DNA from: a bacterium
GTDB lineage: Bacteria > Pseudomonadota > Alphaproteobacteria > Caulobacterales > Hyphomonadaceae
Assembly: GCA_030824255.1 (NCBI GenBank)
Contig: JAVBYB010000506.1
Coordinates: forward strand, 1 to 10,764
Direction: 5' to 3'
DNA length: 10,764 nucleotides
Positions within the stretch are counted from its first letter, which is position 1; each line of letters starts with the position of its first letter. Positions 5,303-10,764 of this stretch are shown piece by piece. The notes below the pieces were generated by a model. It ran no database searches, was not told the origin of the DNA, and was given only the letters and a program-made list of their open reading frames with translations. A program made the position numbers and the translations under genes.

Positions 5303-6835
5303 CTACAGCGGAATGTTGTCGTGCTTCTTCGGCGGGTTGCTGAGCTGTTTGTTCTTCAGCGTGCGGAGCGAGCGGATGATGCGTTTGCGCGTGTTGTGCG
5401 GCATGATCACGTCGTCGATGAAGCCGCGTGAGGCGGCGACATACGGGTTGGCGAAGCGATCCTGATATTCCTTCGTCTTCGCGGCGAGCTTTTCAGCATC
5501 GCCCGCGTCGGCGCGGAAGATGATCTCGACAGCGCCCTTGGCGCCCATGACCGCGATCTCGGCGGTGGGCCAGGCGAAGTTGACGTCGCCGCGCAGGTGT
5601 TTCGAGCTCATGACGTCATAGGCGCCGCCATAGGCCTTGCGCGTGATGACGGTGACTTTCGGAACGGTGGCTTCGGCGTAGGCGAAGAGCAGCTTCGCGC
5701 CATGCTTGATGAGGCCGCCATATTCCTGCTTCGTGCCCGGCATGAAGCCCGGCACGTCGACGAACGTGACGATCGGGATGTTGAAGCAATCGCAGAAGCG
5801 CACGAAGCGCGCGGCCTTGCGGCTGGAGTCGATGTCGAGGACGCCGGCGAGCGACATGGGCTGGTTGGCGACGAAGCCGACCGTCGTGCCCTCCATGCGG
5901 CCGAAGCCGGTGAGGATGTTCTTTCCGAAGTCCTTGCCGATCTCGAAGAAGTCGCCCTCGTCGGCGACCTTCTGGATCAGCTCCTTCATGTCGTAGGGCG
6001 TGTTCGGGTTCGCCGGGACAAGCGTGTCCAGCGAGGGCTCGGCGCGTTCCGGATCGTCGAAGGTGGGGACGGTGGGCGGCTTGTCGCGGTTGGACAGCGG
6101 GAGGAAGCCGACGAGGCGGCGCATCTGCGCCAGCGTCTCGAGGTCGTTCTCGTAGGCGCCATCGACGACGCCGGATTTCTGGGCATGGACGCGGGCGCCG
6201 CCGAGCTCTTCATGCGTGACGATCTCGTTGGTGACGGTCTTCACGACATCCGGGCCGGTCACGTACATGTAGGACGTGTCCTTCACCATGAAGATGAAGT
6301 CGGTCATCGCGGGGCTGTAGACGTCGCCGCCGGCGCAGGGGCCCATGATGACGGAGATCTGCGGGATGACGCCCGAGGCCAGCACGTTCTCGAGGAAGAT
6401 GTCGGCATAGCCGCCGAGGGCTTCGACGCCCTCCTGGATGCGGGCGCCGCCGGCATCGAACAGGCCGATGACCGGCGCGCCGTTCTTCATGGCGGCCTGC
6501 TGGACCTTCACGATCTTTTCGGCGTGGGCGCGGCTGAGCGAGCCGCCGAACACGGTGAAGTCCTTCGAGAAGACGTAGACGACGCGGCCATTGATCGTGC
6601 CCCAGCCCGTGACGACGCCGTCGCCGGGGATGCGCTGGTTTTCCATGCCGAAATCGTGGGAGCGGTGTTCGACGAACATGTCCCACTCCTCGAAGGAGCC
6701 TTCATCGAGCAGGAGGGCGATACGCTCGCGCGCCGTGAGCTTGCCCTTGGCGTGCTGGGCGTCGATGCGCTTCTGGCCGCCACCCATCCGGGCATGCTCG
6801 CGCTTCTTCTCCAGCGCCTCGACGATATCTTTCAT
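5303..6835 (-). CDS. pccB: Propionyl-CoA carboxylase beta chain (carboxyltransferase subunit)
   Basis: This 510-residue protein is a carboxyltransferase of the biotin-dependent acyl-CoA carboxylases. It moves carboxyl from biotin to propionyl-CoA, giving methylmalonyl-CoA in the cytosol. It has the two crotonase-like halves. The N half carries [11 protein letters not shown] (91-101), [12 protein letters not shown] (125-136) and [12 protein letters not shown] (165-176). The C half carries [12 protein letters not shown] (338-349), DVPGFMPG (360-367) and AYGGAYDVM (401-409). The linker [20 protein letters not shown] (268-287) is characteristic of PccB. Asp407 sits where I recall an Asp favouring propionyl over acetyl substrates. 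Length is the family norm. The ATG at 6833-6835 has only a weak ribosome site. The biotin-carrying pccA and the mutase genes are not in the window, so the alpha partner must lie elsewhere. Other acyl-CoA carboxylases are a less likely alternative. Confidence 0.93.
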   Translation of the reverse strand: MKDIVEALEKKREHARMGGGQKRIDAQHAKGKLTARERIALLLDEGSFEEWDMFVEHRSHDFGMENQRIPGDGVVTGWGTINGRVVYVFSKDFTVFGGSLSRAHAEKIVKVQQAAMKNGAPVIGLFDAGGARIQEGVEALGGYADIFLENVLASGVIPQISVIMGPCAGGDVYSPAMTDFIFMVKDTSYMYVTGPDVVKTVTNEIVTHEELGGARVHAQKSGVVDGAYENDLETLAQMRRLVGFLPLSNRDKPPTVPTFDDPERAEPSLDTLVPANPNTPYDMKELIQKVADEGDFFEIGKDFGKNILTGFGRMEGTTVGFVANQPMSLAGVLDIDSSRKAARFVRFCDCFNIPIVTFVDVPGFMPGTKQEYGGLIKHGAKLLFAYAEATVPKVTVITRKAYGGAYDVMSSKHLRGDVNFAWPTAEIAVMGAKGAVEIIFRADAGDAEKLAAKTKEYQDRFANPYVAASRGFIDDVIMPHNTRKRIIRSLRTLKNKQLSNPPKKHDNIPL

Positions 6836-6877
6836 GGTTCCAGCGGCCCCTGATCGAGTTTGGCGGCCAGATAAACG

Positions 6878-6895
6878 GCGCGGGGGCCCCTGCGC
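6878..6895. promoter_or_regulatory. 18-bp near-perfect palindrome upstream of pccB
   Basis: GCGCGGGGG and CCCCTGCGC are complementary at eight of nine positions, the ninth being a G:T pair, with no spacer. The site is 42 bp upstream of the pccB ATG, in the 269-bp region divergent between pccB and the monooxygenase. It could be an operator for a dimeric regulator. I see no convincing promoter hexamers. The rest of 6836-7104 contains no gene that I can support. Confidence 0.35.
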
Positions 6896-7104
6896 AAGGC
6901 AGAAGGGGCAAGATATGCCCTGCCCGCGACGGCAAGACCGGCCCTGGGGCGCGCGGCGAAACGCGCTGTTGGTTAGCGGGGAGCGGCATACCGATTGTTC
7001 TGGAGGGGTCTATCGCGTCACGCGGGAGTCTGGTTGGCTGACCGCGGAGGCATTTGCAGGGACGGCGCGGCAAGACGACGCCCTGCTCAGACAAGGAAAC
7101 GCTC

Positions 7105-8616
7105 ATGGCGGATACGCTGAGTGAAACCACCCTGCCGAGAGGCTCGGCGGGGCATGTTGATGTGCTGATCGTGGGGGCGGGACTTTCGGGGATCGGCGCG
7201 GCGTGGTGGCTGCAGCAGAAATGCCCCGGCAAGACCTATGCGATCCTGGAGCAGCGCGAGGCGATCGGCGGGACATGGGACCTGTTCCGATATCCGGGCA
7301 TCCGGTCCGACTCGGACATGTACACGCTGGGCTATGCCTTCCGGCCGTGGACGGAGGCGAAGGCGATCGCCGACGGGCCGTCGATCCTGAAGTATGTGCG
7401 GGACACGGCGCGCGAGGCCGACATCGAGAAACACATCCGGTTTGGGCACAAGGTGCTGTCCGCCGACTGGGACAGCGAGACGGCGCAGTGGACCGTGACG
7501 GCGGAGGTTGGCGGGGCGCGTGTGCAGGCGACAGCGTCGTTCCTGATGATGTGCTCTGGGTATTACCGCTACGCGGCGGGGTATGCGCCGGTGTTCGAGG
7601 GGCAGGACAGCTTCAAGGGGCGGATCGTGCATCCGCAGACATGGACCGAGGACATCGACCACGCGGGCAAGACTGTCGTCGTGATCGGATCGGGCGCGAC
7701 GGCGGTGACGCTCGTGCCCGAGATGGCGAAGACGGCGAAGCACGTGACCATGCTGCAGCGCTCGCCGACCTATATCGTCAGCCGACCGGCGGAGGACAGG
7801 TTCGCCAACTGGCTGCGCAAGTGGATGCCGTCGAAGATGGCGTATGGGCTCATCCGTTGGCGCAACGTCCTGATGACGATGTATATCTACAAACAGTCGC
7901 GGAAGAATCCGAAGAAGGTGGCGGACTTCATCACGGCGCAGGCGCAGAAGGCTCTGGGGCCGGACTATGATGTGAAGACGCATCTCACGCCGCGTTACAA
8001 TCCGTGGGACCAGCGGATGTGCCTGATCCCCGATGGCGACATGTTCGCGTCGCTGAAGGCGGGAACATCGACGATTGTCACCGACGAGATTTCAGCGTTC
8101 ACCGAGACGGGCCTCAAGCTGAAGAGCGGCAAGGAGTTGCCCGCCGACCTGGTGGTGACGGCGACGGGGCTGGACCTGCTGTTTCTGGGCGGGATGGCGG
8201 TGAGCGTTGACGGCCAGCCGGTCGAGATGCCGAAGCAGCTGACCTACAAGGGCATGATGTATTCGGGCGTGCCGAACCTTGTTTCGGTGTTCGGCTACAC
8301 CAACGCATCGTGGACGCTGAAATGCGACCTGACATGCGAATACATGTGCAACCTGCTGAACTGGATGGGCGACAACGGCTTTGACTCAGTGACGCCGCGC
8401 AACACCGATCCCGAAGTGACGGAGACGCCGTGGCTGGATTTCACGTCGGGGTATGTGCAGCGGACGATCGATCGCTTCCCCAAGCAGGGATCGAAGGCGC
8501 CATGGAAGCTGCACCAGAACTACGCGAAGGACATGATGTCCATGCGGTTCGGGAAGATCGACGATGCGGCGCTGGAGTTTGGAAAAGCGACGGCGAAGGT
8601 GAAGGAGGTGGCGTGA
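7105..8616 (+). CDS. Flavin-containing Baeyer-Villiger monooxygenase, EthA-like
   Basis: This 503-residue FAD- and NADPH-dependent enzyme should insert oxygen into ketones or oxidise sulfur/nitrogen centres. The FAD site GAGLSG is at 24-29, followed by GGTWDLFRYPGIRSDSDMY (55-73), typical of this class. The Baeyer-Villiger fingerprint FxGxxxHxxxW is at 170-180 (F170, G172, H176, W180), but the next residue is Thr rather than the usual Pro or Asp. The NADPH site GSGATA (195-200) follows, then TPRYNPWDQRM (295-305) with a candidate active-site Arg297, and a C-terminal TATGLD (352-357). Length and the stretch IVHPQTW...GKTVVVIGSGATAVTLVPEM are close to mycobacterial EthA as I recall it. The ATG at 7105 has AAGGAA upstream; the earlier TTG (7054) would add 17 residues without a better site. 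Physiological substrate unknown. Confidence 0.88.
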   Translation: MADTLSETTLPRGSAGHVDVLIVGAGLSGIGAAWWLQQKCPGKTYAILEQREAIGGTWDLFRYPGIRSDSDMYTLGYAFRPWTEAKAIADGPSILKYVRDTAREADIEKHIRFGHKVLSADWDSETAQWTVTAEVGGARVQATASFLMMCSGYYRYAAGYAPVFEGQDSFKGRIVHPQTWTEDIDHAGKTVVVIGSGATAVTLVPEMAKTAKHVTMLQRSPTYIVSRPAEDRFANWLRKWMPSKMAYGLIRWRNVLMTMYIYKQSRKNPKKVADFITAQAQKALGPDYDVKTHLTPRYNPWDQRMCLIPDGDMFASLKAGTSTIVTDEISAFTETGLKLKSGKELPADLVVTATGLDLLFLGGMAVSVDGQPVEMPKQLTYKGMMYSGVPNLVSVFGYTNASWTLKCDLTCEYMCNLLNWMGDNGFDSVTPRNTDPEVTETPWLDFTSGYVQRTIDRFPKQGSKAPWKLHQNYAKDMMSMRFGKIDDAALEFGKATAKVKEVA

Positions 8617-8622
8617 GCCACC
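8607..8622. terminator. Hairpin shared by convergent monooxygenase and receptor genes
   Basis: GGTGGC (8607-8612) and GCCACC (8617-8622) form a perfect 6-bp stem with a 4-base GTGA loop. The loop contains the monooxygenase TGA stop (8614-8616). The two convergent stop codons are only 16 bp apart, so a single hairpin probably serves both transcripts. There is no U-run on either side, so efficiency as an intrinsic terminator is doubtful. Confidence 0.5.
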
Positions 8623-8632
8623 CCCTCCTGCA

Positions 8633-10720
8633 CTAGTTCCTGATACGCACGCCCAGCGTCGCGTTCACCGGTTCGCCGGGGAAGTAGCGGTGCTGGTTCT
8701 GGGCAAAGTCGGCGCGATCGGCGTAGCGTTCGTCGGTGATGTTGCGGACGATGACGAAAGCTTCGAGCTTGTCGGAGAAGCGCCACGCGCCGCGCATGTG
8801 GCCGATGAGGTGGCCGTCATAGCTGGCGGTGTTGGCGGCGTTGGTGAAGTATTCGCCGACATATTCAGCGCTGAGGCCCAGCGACAGGTTCTGGTTTTCC
8901 CAGCCGATGCCGGCATCGGCCAGCCATTCTGGCGCAGTGTCGATCCTGTCATCGCGGAAGATGTCTTCAGCGGCGGCGGCGACGTTGCGCGTGAAATCAT
9001 AGCGCTGGTCTGACCACGAGGCGTTGACGTTCCAGCCGAGATCTCCGCCCGCGATTTCCGCGAGGTCGCCCGCAAACGAAGCCTCGAAGCCGAAATGGCG
9101 CGTGCTGCCGTTGGGAACGTTGAGGCCGTCGGAATCGCGGAAGAAGAAGTTTTCCTTCTGCATACGGTAGATCGCGAAGTCGAAGTCGATGCCATTGGCC
9201 GTGCCGCGTGTGCCGAGTTCGTAGCTGTCGAGACCTTCGACTTCGAGACGCTGGATCGTCTGCAGGTTCTGCAGGCGGTACTGGTCGGACGTCTGCGGGG
9301 CGCGTTCGCCACGCGCATAGTTGGCGTAGAAGGCGAGACCTTCGATGCCGGTGTAGACCACGCCGACCTTGGGCGTCAGGAGTTCGAACGTATCCGTACG
9401 GCTGGGGGCGACGCGGAAGCGGCCGCGCGTGCCCGGCGCGACGTTGGTGTCGTAGTCGTAGGCGTGGGACTCACCGCGCAGGCCGGCCAGCATGTTCCAG
9501 CCCGGCGCGAAGTTCCAGTCGAGCTCAGCGTAGAGGCCGGTGGTCCAGGCGCCGACATTGTAATCGTAATGGACGCCTTGCGGGAAAGTGGGGTTCAGCG
9601 GGTTCACACCGCCGAAGCTCGGCGCTGTCTGCGTTTCGGTGAGGAAGCCATCGGCGACCTGAAGATCTGCGCCGACCGACCAGCGGAAGTTCGTCTGACC
9701 GAAATCATAGCGCGTCATCACGCCGACGGAGTCGTGGCCGTTCTCTTCCGTCGACTGGTCCGGCAGGAAGTGCTGGATGAACGTCATGCGCTGGCTGAGG
9801 CCGAACGGAATGATCGTCAGGCGATCAGGGCCGAAATTGGTTTCGTAGCGCAGGTTGGCGCGGACAGCCCACGCATCGCGATAGGCTTCCGGGTTCGGAT
9901 TGGTGGTGGCGAGGTCTTCGTCCTTGTACGCTTCGAAGCCCTGGATGAATCCGGCAGTTTCCTGGTTGAGGTTTACGGCGGAGATGGTGCCGATGGCGTT
10001 CCACGTCTCGCCCTGGAATTTCGAGCGCCAGGTGAGCTTCTGCTGGTCAACGCCAGAGGCGTCGCGCCAGCCGCCATCGTCCATCACGGAGAGGCCGACC
10101 CAGTTTTCGATGCCGTTGGTGGTGAAGTTGGTGGTGGCGTCAGCGCGATAGCGTTGCAGCGAGTTGGCGCTGAGCGTCACGGCCTGGCCGGCCTGTTCGC
10201 CGGGGACGGGGTCGATGAAGTTGATGAGGCCGTGGACAGCGTTGGAGCCGTAGCGCACGGAGCCCGGTCCGCGCACGACTTCGATTGCTTCGGCGGTTTC
10301 GTGGTGGATTTCGAACAGCGCGTTGACGTTGCCAAAGCCCGGCGCGCGCGTCGGCACGCCGTTCTCGAGCAGCAGGAACGATCCCTGCCCTGCGCCGGCC
10401 GGCAGCACGGGCGAGCGCAGCGCGATGAGCAGCTCCTGGCCGGAGTTCATCTGCACGTTGACGCCGGGTACGGTGTTCAGGATCTCGGCGGGGTGGTTGG
10501 CGGCGATGTCGGCGATGGTTTTCGCATTGATGACCGAATAGGCGCCCGGATCGGTTTCGAGACGATCGCCATAGATGGTGACGACATCACCTTCGGCGGG
10601 CGCGGGGCTGGAGGCGACCGTGCGGACGTCAGCGGTTTGCTGCGCCAGGGCCGGGGACGCAAGCGCCCCAGTGGCGATCGCCAGAACGGCCCAGCTGGCC
10701 GCAGAATACATTGTCCGCAC
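8633..10720 (-). CDS. TonB-dependent outer-membrane receptor
   Basis: With the chosen start this is a 695-residue outer-membrane transporter energised by TonB/ExbBD. Residues 1-26 form a signal peptide ending ALA. A candidate TonB box, DVVTIYG, lies at 45-51. The plug domain spans about 57-175 with TVPGVNVQ and the hallmark VVRGPGSVRYGSNAV (148-162). The rest alternates aromatic and polar residues as in a 22-strand beta barrel, with GLAFYANYARGERAPQTSDQ typical of the late barrel. The GTG at 10718-10720 lies five bases after a strong AGGAGG. The ATG three codons later is too far from that site, and the GTG at 10748-10750 adds residues ahead of the signal. The final residue is Asn, whereas most receptors end in an aromatic residue. 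Ligand (siderophore, vitamin, lipid or glycan) cannot be read from sequence. Confidence 0.88.
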   Translation of the reverse strand: MRTMYSAASWAVLAIATGALASPALAQQTADVRTVASSPAPAEGDVVTIYGDRLETDPGAYSVINAKTIADIAANHPAEILNTVPGVNVQMNSGQELLIALRSPVLPAGAGQGSFLLLENGVPTRAPGFGNVNALFEIHHETAEAIEVVRGPGSVRYGSNAVHGLINFIDPVPGEQAGQAVTLSANSLQRYRADATTNFTTNGIENWVGLSVMDDGGWRDASGVDQQKLTWRSKFQGETWNAIGTISAVNLNQETAGFIQGFEAYKDEDLATTNPNPEAYRDAWAVRANLRYETNFGPDRLTIIPFGLSQRMTFIQHFLPDQSTEENGHDSVGVMTRYDFGQTNFRWSVGADLQVADGFLTETQTAPSFGGVNPLNPTFPQGVHYDYNVGAWTTGLYAELDWNFAPGWNMLAGLRGESHAYDYDTNVAPGTRGRFRVAPSRTDTFELLTPKVGVVYTGIEGLAFYANYARGERAPQTSDQYRLQNLQTIQRLEVEGLDSYELGTRGTANGIDFDFAIYRMQKENFFFRDSDGLNVPNGSTRHFGFEASFAGDLAEIAGGDLGWNVNASWSDQRYDFTRNVAAAAEDIFRDDRIDTAPEWLADAGIGWENQNLSLGLSAEYVGEYFTNAANTASYDGHLIGHMRGAWRFSDKLEAFVIVRNITDERYADRADFAQNQHRYFPGEPVNATLGVRIRN

Positions 10721-10740
10721 GCTTTCCTCCTGCACTCTGA

Positions 10741-10752
10741 CGGTGCTCACCG
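10741..10752. promoter_or_regulatory. 12-bp palindrome upstream of the receptor gene
   Basis: CGGTG-CT-CACCG is a perfect 5-bp inverted repeat with a 2-base centre, 20 bp upstream of the GTG start and adjacent to the Shine-Dalgarno region. Such a site could bind a repressor or form a leader hairpin. It does not resemble an AT-rich Fur box. The promoter itself lies beyond the window edge. Confidence 0.3.
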
Positions 10753-10764
10753 ACTATGTGGGTC

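Noticed and set aside
5597..6853. 418-codon open frame antisense to pccB
   Set aside because: Same compositional shadow: low-complexity Ala/Asp/Gly/Val/Arg translation, no motif, and fully covered by pccB.
7054..7104. TTG start for the monooxygenase at 7054
   Set aside because: It adds 17 residues (MQGRRGKTTPCSDKETL) outside the FAD domain; the ATG at 7105 is better placed behind AAGGAA.
6912..7124. Short plus-strand frame starting at ATG 6912
   Set aside because: It overlaps the monooxygenase start in another frame, is Arg/Gly-rich, and has no ribosome site or recognisable domain.

Overview
The window is GC-rich bacterial DNA with no mobile element, CRISPR array or stable RNA gene that I can see. 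A MipZ-like ParA ATPase, an orphan propionyl-CoA carboxylase beta chain, a TonB-dependent receptor, an EthA-type Baeyer-Villiger monooxygenase and palindromic intergenic repeats together suggest an alphaproteobacterium. A stalked or budding marine group (Hyphomonadaceae/Caulobacterales-like) is my best guess. This is inference from family distribution, not from a marker gene.

Layout. Positions 1-62 may hold the edge of a neighbouring gene. A large multi-arm palindromic repeat follows at 63-169. A leftward MipZ/ParA-like ATPase lies at 177-962, with an AT-rich dyad upstream of it. Next is a leftward two-gene operon. It is transcribed first through an MFS transporter of the metabolite:H+ symporter type (2091-3806) and then through a D-2-hydroxyacid dehydrogenase (1132-2094). 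The dehydrogenase starts at a TTG that overlaps the transporter stop codon. Divergent from this operon are two rightward envelope-protein genes: a small secreted protein (3968-4459) and a Met/Ala-rich lipoprotein (4577-5182).

A cluster of three tight hairpins at 5212-5277 separates the lipoprotein gene from the convergent, leftward pccB (5303-6835). A 269-bp divergent intergenic region leads into a rightward flavoprotein monooxygenase (7105-8616). That gene meets the leftward TonB-dependent receptor (8633-10720) tail to tail, with a compact hairpin whose loop contains the monooxygenase stop codon. The receptor probably starts at a GTG with a strong Shine-Dalgarno sequence rather than at the outermost possible start.

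How the genes work together. The transporter and dehydrogenase plausibly form a uptake-and-redox unit for a small 2-oxo or 2-hydroxy acid. PccB points to propionyl-CoA (odd-chain or branched-chain) catabolism, but its biotin-carrying alpha partner is not in the window. The monooxygenase and receptor are convergent, so they are neighbours but not an operon. All complete genes appear intact. Long open frames antisense to them look like GC-driven shadows. I found no clear evidence of an undescribed multi-gene system. The most unusual items are the palindromic elements, the overlapping TTG start, the transporter's large periplasmic loop and the Met-rich lipoprotein.
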